A stretch of 41,320 bases of DNA, taken from assembly GCA_030539115.1 (NCBI GenBank), contig JAUNSR010000007.1:78929-120248 (forward strand). Reading direction: 5' to 3'. Source of the stretch: Bacteroidales bacterium (GTDB lineage Bacteria; Bacteroidota; Bacteroidia; Bacteroidales; JAUNSR01). Positions 11,721-20,897 of this stretch are shown in pieces. The position numbers and the translations under genes were made by a program. The notes under the pieces were generated by a model that saw only the letters and a list, made by a program, of their open reading frames with translations, was not told the DNA's origin and made no database searches. Positions within the stretch are counted from its first letter, which is position 1, and every line of letters starts with the position of its first letter.

Positions 11721-11755
11721 ATATTAAGAGAATAACAAAAATATTATATAGTAAA

Positions 11756-12148
11756 ATGATTAAACAAGATTACCTAATGGCTATGATAGAGAGCTTTTTT
11801 AAAGCAATAGCCAGGGTTTTAAAATTTAAAAGTAATTTGCCTAAGCCTGAAATAGAAAAACAATTGGATGATATCTATTCTGAATTTTTAAAAAACAACC
11901 GTGAATTCTTTCTCTCGAATGATTTGAATGGGATTATATCTACTTTTTCATCCAACGACAGAATGGTTAAGTTGAATATGCTTTCTGAGATACTCTACAG
12001 AGAATTGGAACTGTTTAATTTACCGGAAAGAAATAAGGAATTGGCACTTAAACTAATTGATTTATACGATTATATAAATGAAAATTCAAAAGAATATTCA
12101 ATAGAAAGAGAATTTAGAAGATCAGAAATACAAAAGTTTATAGAATAG
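11756..12148 (+). CDS. Small helical protein, DUF6483-like
   Basis: A 130-residue protein beginning MIKQDYLMAMIESFFKAIAR, predicted all-helical and cytoplasmic, with no signal peptide or membrane span. The opening (I-K-Q-D-Y-hydrophobic-M-hydrophobic-I-E) resembles, from memory, DUF6483 proteins, which have no established function. Charge patterning and helix pairs suggest a TPR-like protein-binding fold; that is an inference. It stands alone, with its own -7 box and a long inverted repeat after the stop at 12174-12249. Confidence 0.6.
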   Translation: MIKQDYLMAMIESFFKAIARVLKFKSNLPKPEIEKQLDDIYSEFLKNNREFFLSNDLNGIISTFSSNDRMVKLNMLSEILYRELELFNLPERNKELALKLIDLYDYINENSKEYSIEREFRRSEIQKFIE

Positions 12149-12173
12149 CCTTGCCTCTGAAAATAATAAAAAA

Positions 12174-12249
12174 TATTCGCTTTATAAACTATTATATAGG
12201 ATGTGATAGGAAAAAATCTTGTCCTTACTAATAATATATAAAGCGAATA
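12174..12249. terminator. Long inverted repeat between convergent genes, probable bidirectional terminator
   Basis: Perfect 13-base arms, TATTCGCTTTATA at 12174-12186 and its complement at 12237-12249, enclose 50 bases. These contain a weaker inner pairing (AGGA...TCCT around 12207-12224). The element fills the gap between the convergent genes ending at 12148 and 12268. The loop is long for a classical terminator, so the role is inferred from its position. Confidence 0.5.
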
Positions 12250-12267
12250 AAGAGCTGATGGTCTTTT

Positions 12268-13458
12268 CTATTTTGAAGCCTTGTATTCAAAAGATTTAAG
12301 AATTTTGCCTGTTTTATCAATAACATCAACTTTTAATGATGAATTGTCTGCATTAACTTTCAATGCCTCAGTATTTGAATTAACTATCATTGGAAAATTT
12401 AAATTCTCATTACCTTTTTCCACATATTGATAACTATGAAGATGAGCACAAAACATTACATCTATATTTGCATTGTTAAGAACCGGAAGAAATTTTTCTT
12501 TAACATCCAAAGGACCATGCCAAGTTGATTTTACCGGAGGAACATGGATAAGAACAATTCTATATTTTGCATTTTTAAAATCATCGCTTTCAACAACCTC
12601 TTTTATCCATGCAACTTCATTGCTCCTATAATTATCAAAATCAGCTAAATCATAGTATTCTATAGATGTATCAGGCTTGTCTTCCCCACCATCAAGAACA
12701 AGAAAGAAACATGGACCCTGTTTAAAGGCATAATAAGGATTCTGAGTTGTCGATGGAAAATAATTTATAAATTCAGTGGAGAAATCACCTCTTGTCTCAT
12801 GATTCCCTCTTACCATATAGAAAGGTTTCTCGCTTGCAAATTCATTAATGCTGGTTGTTATAAAACCGTCAAAAAGTTGTTTTTCAGAATCGAGATGACT
12901 CACCATATCTCCATTGTAGATATAAAAATTATTGTCGTTTGATTTAAGTCCTGATAAAAGTGACTTCAAAAGATCATTGTCACCATGAATATCGTTTACA
13001 ACGCCGAAAGAAACTTTGTCTGCCTTGTCATCTAAGGTTTTAAATTTAAGAGGTTTTTTGGTATATACATCAGTTGATGCAACTCTTCCATATTCCACAT
13101 AATAGGGTTCGACAACCTTAACCTCTTTGGATAAAATTCTATACCTGTAATTGGTAGCTGGATTTAAACCATTGATGGTTACTTTGTGTAGAGTGCCAAC
13201 TTTTTTCTTACCGAAAAGGGTATCATAATATTTTGGTCTGTCCTGAGCATAAAAATGAAAATTGTCATCAGGCGCAATTTCAACCCAAGATGAAGCCGGC
13301 TTGTTTGTAACCCAAACAATAGTCGCCTCATTGGCAGATACAGCCTGAAGATATGGACCGTAAACAATGTTAAAAGCATCCTGAGCAATAAGAGGTGTAA
13401 ATGACAAGGCAATAAAAAGAATTGCAAGTAGAAATTTATTTGAAGATGAGGTTTTCAT
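12268..13458 (-). CDS. Exported purple-acid-phosphatase-like metallophosphoesterase
   Basis: A 396-residue secreted enzyme. A signal peptide (to about residue 26, ending TPLIAQ) is followed by a fibronectin-III-like N-terminal domain (about 30-130) of the type found before purple acid phosphatases, with YGPYLQAVSANEATIVWVT at its start. A calcineurin-like domain follows with the metal-binding signatures NDIHGD, YNGDMVSH, GNHETRG, LIHVPP and CAHLHSY. It should hydrolyse phosphomonoesters in the periplasm or at the surface; the substrate is not known. I take the ATG at 13458 rather than one 24 bases upstream because MKTSSSNKFLL gives a standard signal peptide. It lies downstream of pyrD but is separated by a terminator at 13505-13533. 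Confidence 0.88.
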   Translation of the reverse strand: MKTSSSNKFLLAILFIALSFTPLIAQDAFNIVYGPYLQAVSANEATIVWVTNKPASSWVEIAPDDNFHFYAQDRPKYYDTLFGKKKVGTLHKVTINGLNPATNYRYRILSKEVKVVEPYYVEYGRVASTDVYTKKPLKFKTLDDKADKVSFGVVNDIHGDNDLLKSLLSGLKSNDNNFYIYNGDMVSHLDSEKQLFDGFITTSINEFASEKPFYMVRGNHETRGDFSTEFINYFPSTTQNPYYAFKQGPCFFLVLDGGEDKPDTSIEYYDLADFDNYRSNEVAWIKEVVESDDFKNAKYRIVLIHVPPVKSTWHGPLDVKEKFLPVLNNANIDVMFCAHLHSYQYVEKGNENLNFPMIVNSNTEALKVNADNSSLKVDVIDKTGKILKSFEYKASK

Positions 13459-13504
13459 AAAATAGGTATTTGTGATTAGCAATTATACAAAAAATATAAA
13501 AGAA

Positions 13505-13533
13505 GAGGCAGAAAAATAACTTTATTCTGCCTC
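13505..13533 (-). terminator. Terminator of the pyrK-pyrD operon
   Basis: Perfect 9-base arms (GAGGCAGAA at 13505-13513, TTCTGCCTC at 13525-13533) lie 10 bases beyond the pyrD stop, with a T-rich tract following on the minus strand. Confidence 0.85.
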
Positions 13534-13542
13534 AATAAATTT

Positions 13543-14454
13543 TTATGCCTTAAGAGAACCAATAATTTCCTTTACGGAAGAGCAGCCTTGCCTTTCCAAA
13601 TAATCATTGATTCCATCTATAATTTTTATGGTAATAGATGGGTCAATAAAGTTTGCAGTTCCAATTTGTACCGCAGAAGCCCCACAGAGCAAGAATTCAA
13701 CCGCATCTATAGCATTCATGATGCCACCAAGTCCGATCACGGGAATCTTTACAGAATTGAAAACCTGCCAAACCATTCTTAAAGCTATCGGTTTTACTGC
13801 AGCTCCTGACATTCCTCCGGTTACAGTAGATAGTATTGGAGTTCTTTTTTCTGCATTGACAGCCATCCCCAACAGTGTATTTATCAAAGAAACCGAATCC
13901 GCTCCCTCTCCCTCGACAGCTTTTGCTATCTCAGTTATGTCAGTTACATTAGGAGAAAGCTTTACAATAAGAGTTTTCTTATATGCTGCCCTGACAGCCT
14001 TTACAACTTTAGCGGCGCTTGCCGGCGAAGTGCCGAAAGCCATTCCACCCTCTTTGACATTCGGACAGGAAATGTTTAATTCTATAGCGTTTATATTGTC
14101 AAGAAGAGAGCATTTACAAGCGGTCTCTACATAATCTTCTATTGTTGAACCTGATACATTAACAATCACGTTGGTGTCAAAATCCTTAACTTTAGGATAA
14201 ATGTTCTCACTAAAATATTTAATGCCTTTGTTTTGCAAACCAACGGCATTAAGCATTCCCATTGGTACCTCTGCCATTCTCGGGTAAGGATTGCCCTCTC
14301 TTGGATTTAGGGTTGTTCCTTTCACTATGAAGCCTCCAAGTTTGTTTAAATCGATAAAATCAGAAAACTCATAGCCATATCCAAAAGTTCCTGAAGCTGT
14401 CATTACAGGATTTTTGAGCTTTAATGTGCCTATCTCTACGTTTAATTCTGCCAT
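13543..14454 (-). CDS. pyrD: Dihydroorotate dehydrogenase, class 1B catalytic subunit
   Basis: Oxidises dihydroorotate to orotate in pyrimidine synthesis, using FMN. The 303-residue protein has the class 1 active-site motif [11 protein letters not shown] with Cys130 as the catalytic base, the residue used by class 1 enzymes. It also has the substrate-loop NAVGLQNKG near residue 69 and a C-terminal phosphate-binding GLGGI. The start overlaps the end of the electron-transfer subunit gene by 13 bases, typical of the 1B heterotetramer PyrD2-PyrK2 and consistent with coupled translation. Confidence 0.97.
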   Translation of the reverse strand: MAELNVEIGTLKLKNPVMTASGTFGYGYEFSDFIDLNKLGGFIVKGTTLNPREGNPYPRMAEVPMGMLNAVGLQNKGIKYFSENIYPKVKDFDTNVIVNVSGSTIEDYVETACKCSLLDNINAIELNISCPNVKEGGMAFGTSPASAAKVVKAVRAAYKKTLIVKLSPNVTDITEIAKAVEGEGADSVSLINTLLGMAVNAEKRTPILSTVTGGMSGAAVKPIALRMVWQVFNSVKIPVIGLGGIMNAIDAVEFLLCGASAVQIGTANFIDPSITIKIIDGINDYLERQGCSSVKEIIGSLKA

Positions 14455-15224
14455 AACAATTTTTTTATATTCATTACAGGACCATCTTTACAAACACATA
14501 CGTGACCTTCCGTGGTTTTCTCAACACAACAAAGACAAACTCCTATACCACAAGCCATCGTATTCTCAAGCGATACTTCACATTCTATATCATTTTTATA
14601 TGCATAGGAAGCAACAGCTTTCATCATTGGTTTTGGCCCACAAGTGTAGATTTGATCAAAAATTTTTTCTTTAAGAACGGAATGCTGAGTAACATATCCT
14701 TTTTCTCCGTGAGATCCATCTTCCGTTGTCGTGAAAACTTTACCAAACATTTCAAATTGATTCAACTGAAGAAGGTCATTCTTTGTTCTTGCTCCCAAAA
14801 GAAAGGTTACCTCAAAGCCAAGCTCTTTCAGACGCGAGCCGAGATAAAGCATTGGCGCAGTGCCTACACCACCACCAATAAGGAGAAGTTTTTTATCGTT
14901 GTCGGAAGGTATTGTAAAACTGCTGCCTAATGGCAAAACAAGGTTTAGAAGCTCTCCGGCTTTAATTTGAGACAGTTTATTAGTACCGTTTCCAACCTTT
15001 TGAACCAGCAGCCATAACTCATTTGAGATTTTATCTACATAATTGATGGAAATTGGTCTTCGTAAAAAAACTGATTGAGAATTGTCTATTCTTATCTCTG
15101 CAAATTGGCCCGGAAGCATTTCCGGTAGAGGGGCACCGTCGTTAGTAGTCAATTTTAAAAGAAAATAATTGCGGTTAAGCTCTATGTTTTCTCTAACGAC
15201 AAGATCCAAAATAAATTTTTTCAT
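14442..15224 (-). CDS. pyrK: Dihydroorotate dehydrogenase electron-transfer subunit
   Basis: The FAD/[2Fe-2S] subunit that passes electrons from PyrD to NAD+. The 260-residue protein has the FAD motif RRPIS (55-59), an NAD-site glycine run [12 protein letters not shown] (about 114-125) and the cluster cysteines Cys225, Cys230, Cys233 and Cys245 in the PyrK pattern C-x4-C-x2-C-x11-C. The frame is open further upstream to 15290, but the family begins at [10 protein letters not shown], so I chose the ATG at 15224. The first gene of the pyrKD operon, with a -7 box at 15257-15264. Confidence 0.96.
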   Translation of the reverse strand: MKKFILDLVVRENIELNRNYFLLKLTTNDGAPLPEMLPGQFAEIRIDNSQSVFLRRPISINYVDKISNELWLLVQKVGNGTNKLSQIKAGELLNLVLPLGSSFTIPSDNDKKLLLIGGGVGTAPMLYLGSRLKELGFEVTFLLGARTKNDLLQLNQFEMFGKVFTTTEDGSHGEKGYVTQHSVLKEKIFDQIYTCGPKPMMKAVASYAYKNDIECEVSLENTMACGIGVCLCCVEKTTEGHVCVCKDGPVMNIKKLLWQN

Positions 15225-15256
15225 GAGTGAAAATGTGGTTCTATGTTTTTGCTTGG

Positions 15257-15264
15257 CAAAGTTA
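15257..15264 (-). promoter_or_regulatory. Putative -7 box for pyrK (TAACTTTG on minus)
   Basis: CAAAGTTA on the plus strand reads TAACTTTG on minus, matching TAnnTTTG. A TTTG lies at 15288-15291, 23 bases further upstream, slightly longer than the usual spacing. Confidence 0.45.
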
Positions 15265-15301
15265 ACCAAAATGTATGAAGTATATGGCAAAAGATATATT
15301 T

Positions 15302-15345
15302 TAAAAAAAAGCTCATCAAAAAATTCAAAGATTTAATGATGAGCT
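15302..15345 (-). terminator. Terminator of the XRE regulator gene
   Basis: On the minus strand AGCTCATC (15345-15338) pairs with GATGAGCT (15317-15310), followed by a run of eight T. It separates the regulator gene from the pyrK promoter. Confidence 0.8.
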
Positions 15346-15396
15346 AAGCCAATGTGATCATAAAATTTAGTTTTAATAAAAAAAATAAGTGCTTTA

Positions 15397-15487
15397 GATT
15401 GAGTGACATTATTTAAATTGAATGATTGAATTAAAAATAGATTGAATGAATGATAAAGAAAAAGTTTGATTGAATGATTAAATGATA
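15397..15487. repeat. Degenerate TTGAATGA repeats
   Basis: Variants of ATTGAATGA (GATTGAGTGA, TTGAATGATTGAAT, ATTGAATGAATGA, ATTGAATGATTAAATGA) recur four or five times in 90 bases, between the regulator stop and its terminator. Probably simple-sequence drift. Confidence 0.4.
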
Positions 15488-15496
15488 AATCAACAA

Positions 15497-15994
15497 TCAT
15501 TTTTCAGTTCCGGATTTTTTGCCGTCTAAGGCTACTTTTTCCGGTATGAAATTTTCAAAAGTATTGTCAGTATAGAAAATCATTATTTTACTAATTGTTT
15601 TTGTTTTTTCAACCTCTTTTATTACCACCTCTTTTTGAGGTATAATTGCTTCATTTTTAGTAATATTATCTACGTTTAATGGCTGTTTTGAGCCAATTTC
15701 CTTTGACTCTATGGATTCAATCGATAGATTGTCGGGAAATAATTCATTGGTATGAAGATTAGAACTGTTTTTTTCTTCATTTTGATGTTTAAGCATTGCA
15801 CCTTTTCCAAACATAAGCCAATCGGTAGATATATAATCAAATCTTGAAATAACTTTCATAAGAACATCTAAACTCGGATTGTTTCTTCCACTCATTATAT
15901 GAGAAAGAGCTGATCTTTGTATGCCTATTGCGTCTGCAAATCTCCCCGCATTCATTCCCTCTTTTTCCATTATTTCTTGTAGACGTTCTTTCAT
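15497..15994 (-). CDS. XRE-family helix-turn-helix regulator
   Basis: A 165-residue DNA-binding protein. Residues about 1-65 form a Cro/CI-type helix-turn-helix (AGRFADAIGIQRSALSHIMS, then GRNNPSLDVLMKVISRF, then the usual WLMFGKGAM). The rest (about 70-165) is hydrophilic with Lys/Glu-rich stretches and a C-terminal segment of unknown role (KIMIFYTDNTFENFIPE). Similar regulators with this N-terminus are common in Bacteroidales; their targets are not known to me. It has its own terminator. The long gene-free region upstream, crowded with TTACA/TGTAA palindromes, is a candidate site of its own control. Confidence 0.9.
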   Translation of the reverse strand: MKERLQEIMEKEGMNAGRFADAIGIQRSALSHIMSGRNNPSLDVLMKVISRFDYISTDWLMFGKGAMLKHQNEEKNSSNLHTNELFPDNLSIESIESKEIGSKQPLNVDNITKNEAIIPQKEVVIKEVEKTKTISKIMIFYTDNTFENFIPEKVALDGKKSGTEK

Positions 15995-16622
15995 TTATTC
16001 TAATTCTAATAGGTTGCAGAAAATATAAATGACCATTGTTTATGGCTTAATTTACTTTGATTGCTCTTTGTAAATACATTTATATTTAATCATGTTTCAA
16101 TGTTAATTACAGTTGTTACTAATGCATAGAACAAATGTAAAATATTAAATTTACAATTGCAAATTAATTTTGTAATTTTCTTAATTTATTTTTGTAAAGT
16201 CTTTTTTGCAACAAAATTTACGTTTGTGTATTTAAATAGTGTACACATCTGTATATAGTTAAAGCATTACTTAATATATCTTTATTATATTATTGACTTA
16301 TAATGTTTTATGTAGTTTGCGTATTTTGATAATACATAATGCAGGTACTTCAAGCTACAATTTACACTTAGATATATTAAAGTAAAGCTTTCTTTTAAAT
16401 ACTTCTATATATTGGTTTTCAGTTATTTATGCCATGCAAATTTAAACAGCTTTCAGGGATTATTACATTTATAAATGTCTATCATTTTATAAAGTTACAT
16501 TTATGAATACCTATATAGATATATACTCATGCAATTAATAATGTAAATAATCCCTTGATTAAATTACATATTGCACCACAATACATTTGTAACAATGACA
16601 ATAATACATGATTAATTTACTT

Positions 16623-16640
16623 TTGTAATTACAATTGTAA
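16623..16640. promoter_or_regulatory. Overlapping perfect palindromes TTGTAATTACAA / TTACAATTGTAA, candidate operator
   Basis: Two 12-base perfect palindromes share six bases. Dyad symmetry of this size suits a dimeric helix-turn-helix repressor, and a regulator gene lies 630 bases away. Binding is an inference. Confidence 0.4.
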
Positions 16641-16931
16641 CTAAAAAATTATCGGGAGCCTCTATCCTATTAATATTTATAATTTACAATGGAGCATTAA
16701 AAATTACTTTTTGAAAGTAAATTCTCTCTTATTGTTATATTGTAATAATCACCAATATTTACAATAGAAAGAAAAAGTTTTTGCCCAATTAGACTTGTAA
16801 AAAGATTATCTCTTTAAGAAGCAGACTTCCCTATAAGAAAAGTTATTGCCAAATGAAATATGGAGAAAAAAATGATGAATTATTTAAACTCTCTGAGAAT
16901 TTAAAATTTTAAGAGAGATGAAGAATTGATC

Positions 16932-16985
16932 GAGAATTTTAAATTCTCAAGAATATTAAAAATATCTGTATTTCTACCAATACAG
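16932..16985 (-). repeat. Two small hairpins downstream of the SLC13 gene
   Basis: GAGAATTT-T-AAATTCTC (16932-16948) and CTGTATT-TCTACC-AATACAG (16966-16985) are perfect inverted repeats, roughly 110-160 bases beyond the SLC13 stop. They may serve as a weak terminator region. Confidence 0.35.
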
Positions 16986-17092
16986 TAACAAATGTTGAAA
17001 AGATTTTTTTATTATATAGATGCAAAGTAATATCAGATTATAGATCCAAAATAGTTTCAATTATATCTATACATTTAAACAATTACAATCGA

Positions 17093-18580
17093 CTAATAAA
17101 TTAATTGAGTAATAACAATAATAAATACCCAACCGAAAAGAGCAATCACAGTTCCCGGTTTAATCATATCTTTTTGTTTTATTATGCCCTCACCATAAAT
17201 AATTGCGTTTGGAGGAGTTCCAACAGGGAGTGTAAATGATAAAGAAGCGCCAAGTACTACCGGCATTATCGCAGAGATTTCAGAAATAGTCATAATAGAA
17301 GCAGCTGTGCCCATTATTGGAATAAAAAGAGTGGCTACTGCTATGTTTGGAGCAAACTGAGTTAACATAATTGAGAAAAGAGCAAATAACGAAATAACAA
17401 TAATCGGTTTATCAATATGAGCATTTATAAGTTCCGATTTAACATAATGATTAAGGCCGGAGGCTTCAAAGCCATTGGCAAGAGCAATTCCTCCGCCAAC
17501 AAGAAGTAAAACACCCCAAGGCAAATTCTTTGCTGTTTTCCAGTCGAGCAATTTTTCATCCTTATTTATTCCTGAGGGAATGATAAACAAAAAAATAGCG
17601 CCAAAAACTGCAATTGTTGTATCAGATATATTATGATTTATATTGCCTTTAAAAATACCTGCAAGAATCCAAAAGAGCGCAGTAAAAGAAAAAAGAATAT
17701 AAACTCTTTTTTCTGCTTTGCCAACAGGACCCATCTTTGAAAGTTCTTCAATACAAATTTCTTTTGCTTTGGGGAGTTCTAAATTTGAAGTCCTAAAAAA
17801 GATTTTGCAAATAACAAACCAACTTATAAAAAGAAGAATTATTACCAAAGGAACACCAACTTTCATCCATTCAAGAAATGTGATATCAATTTTATAGAGT
17901 GAAGACATCATTCCAACCATAAGAGCATTTGGAGGAGTTCCAATTACTGTAGCCATACCTCCTATAGTAGATCCAACAGCAATAGTATAAAGAATCGATT
18001 TGCTTAGTTTCAATTTCTCATTATTACTATTCTCTTTTATTTTAGAATTTAGAGAATGTTTATCAATACTATTCTCTTTAATTTCGGACTGTGGGCATAC
18101 TGCATCATCATTATTCAAAGTTGCAATAAAAGCCATCCCAATCGGGGCAATCATAAGAGCTACTGCACCGTTGCTTATCCACATTGAAATAAATCCGCAA
18201 ATAATCATGAAAGCCATTATTATGCCTGAATGAGTATTTCCAAAGACCTTTAAAATTGTATAGGAAAAACGTTTATGCAGATTCCATTTTTCAAGAGCGG
18301 CGGCAAATAAAAAACCTCCTAAAAGCAAATATATCATTGGAGCTCCATAAGAAACTGTCGCCTTTGACGGAGGAAGAATTCCAAATAATGGTATTAAAAA
18401 TATGGGCATCAATGATGTGATAGGCAAAGGCAATGCTTCTGTAACCCATAGAAACACTACAAATACAGTTATTGAAACCATTCGCCAAGTCATTAAAGAC
18501 ATATTATGTGGAGATGGAATTAATAAAAGAATTATGAATAATAGAATTCCAATTAACAGATAAATAAATTTCCTGCCCAT
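17093..18580 (-). CDS. SLC13/DASS-family anion:sodium symporter with altered substrate motifs
   Basis: A 495-residue inner-membrane carrier with about 11 hydrophobic segments. The paired family repeats are visible: TVIGTPPNALMVG at about 211-223 and LPVGTPPNAIIYG at about 451-463. In well-studied members (for example VcINDY) two SNT motifs bind the carboxylate of dicarboxylates such as succinate. Here the matching places read SNG (136-138) and PNI (411-413). Family membership is sure, but the substrate is open; it might be a different anion. A Lys/Asn/Ser-rich loop at about 160-195 is longer than I would expect. The gene stands alone. Confidence 0.9.
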   Translation of the reverse strand: MGRKFIYLLIGILLFIILLLIPSPHNMSLMTWRMVSITVFVVFLWVTEALPLPITSLMPIFLIPLFGILPPSKATVSYGAPMIYLLLGGFLFAAALEKWNLHKRFSYTILKVFGNTHSGIIMAFMIICGFISMWISNGAVALMIAPIGMAFIATLNNDDAVCPQSEIKENSIDKHSLNSKIKENSNNEKLKLSKSILYTIAVGSTIGGMATVIGTPPNALMVGMMSSLYKIDITFLEWMKVGVPLVIILLFISWFVICKIFFRTSNLELPKAKEICIEELSKMGPVGKAEKRVYILFSFTALFWILAGIFKGNINHNISDTTIAVFGAIFLFIIPSGINKDEKLLDWKTAKNLPWGVLLLVGGGIALANGFEASGLNHYVKSELINAHIDKPIIVISLFALFSIMLTQFAPNIAVATLFIPIMGTAASIMTISEISAIMPVVLGASLSFTLPVGTPPNAIIYGEGIIKQKDMIKPGTVIALFGWVFIIVITQLIY

Positions 18581-18834
18581 AACATCTTATTTTGTTTTTC
18601 AACATTTATCTATAATAAGAGGTTCAAAATGTTTATATAATTAAACAATAGAATTTTAAATTACATTTCATCTTAATTTGCTTAGTTAGAAAAATTAATA
18701 TCAGAGTTTGGCTATGATTGTTTTATCTAATACATTTATGACTATAATAATAGAGAAAGTTATTTTATTATTTTTTACCATCCTAATATTAAAATATCAC
18801 TATCCCATTTAAAATTTTAAATGTTTTATTTATC

Positions 18835-19664
18835 ATGAAAAAATTTCTGTTATTAATTTTTCTTTCCATTATTTGTTGATGCACAAAAGACAATCATACA
18901 ACTAAAGTCCTGGTAGTGCCTGACGTTCATGGCTAGGATTTTGGAAATGTGTAAAAAATTTTGATGGTCCGATAGTTTTCTTAGGTGATTATCACGACCC
19001 ATACCCTTTTGATTTCAAAGAAAATGGTCAGTTTAATGAAGATGGTTTTAGTTTCGATAATAAGACCGGCAATTATGTAGAGGAATCGTATAACAATTTT
19101 CTTGAAATTGTAGATTTTGCCAAATCTAATCCTCATAGAGTTTTCCTTTTGTTAGGAAATCATGATTTAGCTTATATAGATGAAGAATTTTGTGTTTCAC
19201 GTTTTGATGAAGAAAGGTATAAACCTCTTAAAGAAATTTTCTCAAATAATTCAGAATTATTTAAAGGTGCATGCAAAATAGGAAATATTCTCTTTACCCA
19301 TGCCGGAGCAAGCAATGAATGGTATAATTCCTATTTAAATCTACACCCTGAATTATCTAATGACAGCATCGTTCAAAACATTAATAAAGCCGTCAATGAA
19401 AGAGGCGATATTTTGCTTTCCCATTCAGCTTATCGTAGTGGAGATAACAAATACTATAGTCCTGTCTGGCTTGATTATGAAGAACTGAAAGATTCAGCTG
19501 TTCACACTATTTCTTCTTATTATCAAATTTTCGGACATACTATGATGCCTAAAAATGGACAAATAGAAAAAGGATATAATTGGGCTTGCATTGATTCGAG
19601 AGTTGTATTTGAAGTTGATGCTTATAATCCAAAACAAACTCTAAAAGTATTTGAGGACAAATAA
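18835..19664 (+). pseudogene. Decayed lipoprotein calcineurin-like phosphoesterase
   Basis: The ATG at 18835 opens a lipoprotein signal (MKKFLLLIFLSIIC), but a TGA at 18877-18879 interrupts the lipobox. A TAG at 18934-18936 follows the metal motif VVPDVHG. One T then appears to be missing near 18940: shifting frame restores FWKCVKNFDGPIVFLGDYHD and an open frame to 19664. The remainder keeps phosphatase signatures GDYHDPY, LLLGNHDLAYID, FTHAGAS and FGHTMM, so the enzyme was probably a Ser/Thr-phosphatase-like metallophosphoesterase. Two stops and one frameshift within 35 codons argue for true decay rather than one sequencing error. A shorter product from the ATG at 19149 would lack two metal motifs. 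Confidence 0.8.
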
Positions 19665-19720
19665 ATTAAATATTAACTTGTTAATGATATTTTGTTATAC
19701 TCAATATTCTTGTCTTTTTT

Positions 19721-19739
19721 TTTGATTAACTTAATCAAA
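19721..19739. repeat. Perfect 19-base inverted repeat TTTGATTAA-C-TTAATCAAA
   Basis: It lies between the pseudogene and the EamA gene. A T run precedes it on plus and no T tract follows on either strand, so it does not look like a terminator. It may be a binding site. Confidence 0.35.
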
Positions 19740-19847
19740 CAGGGAAATAATCAATTAAAGTAAGCTTTGCGGCGACTAAAAGCCAATGATTTATTATGTA
19801 TTTTAACTTATACTCATTAAAGCAAACAAGATTAATTAGTATCCTCT

Positions 19848-20780
19848 TTATTTGCTTCTATTGATGGGAAGTCTTGGGAACATTTTTCTGAATCTAATCA
19901 ATGGTTTTGTTATTTTCCCTCCTGCTATTACCACAGTAACTGCAGCAATGATCATTACCACTCCGATGCTTTCTCTAACAGTAAGCACTTCACCGAAAAC
20001 TGTCACTCCAAAAAATATTGCTGTTACCGATTCCAACGCCCCAAGTATTGCTGTCGGTGTAGATCCAATATATTGTATGGCACTTGTTGTACAAAGGAAT
20101 GATATTGCTGTTGGAAAAAGAGCCAAACAAAAAAGATTTACCCACAAATACCAATGTGAAGGCATTACAATGTTGCCATTATATAAAATTCTGGCTACGA
20201 ATAAAAACAATCCAAAGACAAGTACATAAAAGGTTACTTTCAATGTTGCCATCTCTTTGAGTGAACTTTGATTTACCCCAACGATATATATGGCATAAGA
20301 GAGCGCAGATAAAAATGCAAAAAATGTTCCTATAAAACTCAAGGTGCTCCCATCACCGCTCTTATACATCAGAGCGATTCCTGAAAGAGCGATGAAAAGA
20401 CAAAAAATTGTTTGAAAAGTCAGCTTTTCCTTATAAAGGAAAGTCATTATAAGTGCTACAATAATTGGATAGATAAACAATAAAGTGGAAGCAATCCCGG
20501 CATCCATATAGTTGTAGCTCAGAAAAAGAGCAAGTGAAGAGAGTGCCACCATAAAGCCCATAATAATTAACGGGAAAACTTGCTTTTTCTCTATTTTAAA
20601 ACTTCGCCCTCTTGCCTTTAACATTATTCCCAAAATGGGAATGGCAAGAAGATATCTAAAAAACAATACAGAATCGGCATCCATTCCATCTGAATATAGA
20701 GGAAGTGCAAATAATGGGTTCATACCATAGGAAGCTGCAGCAACAGCACCGAGAATATATCCTTTTACTTTGTTGTTCAT
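19848..20780 (-). CDS. EamA/DMT-family transporter
   Basis: A 310-residue inner-membrane protein of the drug/metabolite transporter superfamily, with ten predicted membrane segments arranged as two EamA repeats (about 6-140 and 150-290). The start MNNKVKGYILGAVAAASYGMNPLFALPLY and the end of the second repeat (FGEVLTVRESIGVVMIIAAV) are typical. The basic C-terminal tail is cytoplasmic by the positive-inside rule. The substrate cannot be told; members export amino acids or other metabolites. It follows the holA terminator and has no obvious terminator of its own. Confidence 0.88.
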   Translation of the reverse strand: MNNKVKGYILGAVAAASYGMNPLFALPLYSDGMDADSVLFFRYLLAIPILGIMLKARGRSFKIEKKQVFPLIIMGFMVALSSLALFLSYNYMDAGIASTLLFIYPIIVALIMTFLYKEKLTFQTIFCLFIALSGIALMYKSGDGSTLSFIGTFFAFLSALSYAIYIVGVNQSSLKEMATLKVTFYVLVFGLFLFVARILYNGNIVMPSHWYLWVNLFCLALFPTAISFLCTTSAIQYIGSTPTAILGALESVTAIFFGVTVFGEVLTVRESIGVVMIIAAVTVVIAGGKITKPLIRFRKMFPRLPINRSK

Positions 20781-20872
20781 AAATTTTTATTTCCTAAGAA
20801 CCTCCACTTTAATAGGAGATTCTTTAAGCATAGGTTGTGATAAATTGATTTAATTCTATTTAGTTATTCATT

Positions 20873-20897
20873 AAAAAAGGAGGCTGATACCTCCCTT
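20873..20897 (-). terminator. Terminator of the AMP nucleosidase-holA operon
   Basis: On minus, GGAGG-TATCAG-CCTCC followed by TTTTTT begins directly after the holA stop codon (20898-20900). Confidence 0.75.

Larger units (their letters stand above)
10916..11755. other. 840-base gap without a gene
   Basis: Apart from the terminator at 11006-11050, a pair of GAAAATCGACG repeats near 11149-11201 and a -7 box at 11713-11720, I see no feature here. A 66-codon minus-strand frame at 11447-11647 is low-complexity and not believable as a gene. Confidence 0.5.
15995..17092. other. 1.1-kb gene-free region rich in TTACA/TGTAA palindromes
   Basis: No believable ORF on either strand. By eye I count about fifteen TTACA or TGTAA words between 16070 and 16800, some forming perfect palindromes: TTGTAATTACAA at 16623-16634 overlapping TTACAATTGTAA at 16629-16640, and GTGTACAC near 16240. 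Other elements are an imperfect inverted repeat (GGGATTATTACATT at 16456 with AATGTAAATAATCCC at 16540-16554), two copies of TTACATTTAT 32 bases apart (16463, 16495), and small hairpins at 16889-16917, 16932-16948 and 16966-16985. It could be a multi-operator region or the remains of lost genes. Confidence 0.5.

Noticed and set aside
13607..14134. 175-codon ORF on plus inside pyrD
   Set aside because: Antisense shadow of pyrD, whose active-site motif and length are intact.
15397..15487. TTGAATGA repeats as a regulatory array
   Set aside because: The units drift in length and sequence and lie between a stop codon and its terminator, so simple-sequence drift is likelier.
19721..19739. Terminator at TTTGATTAACTTAATCAAA
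   Set aside because: No T tract follows on either strand; the T run precedes it on plus. Kept only as a repeat.
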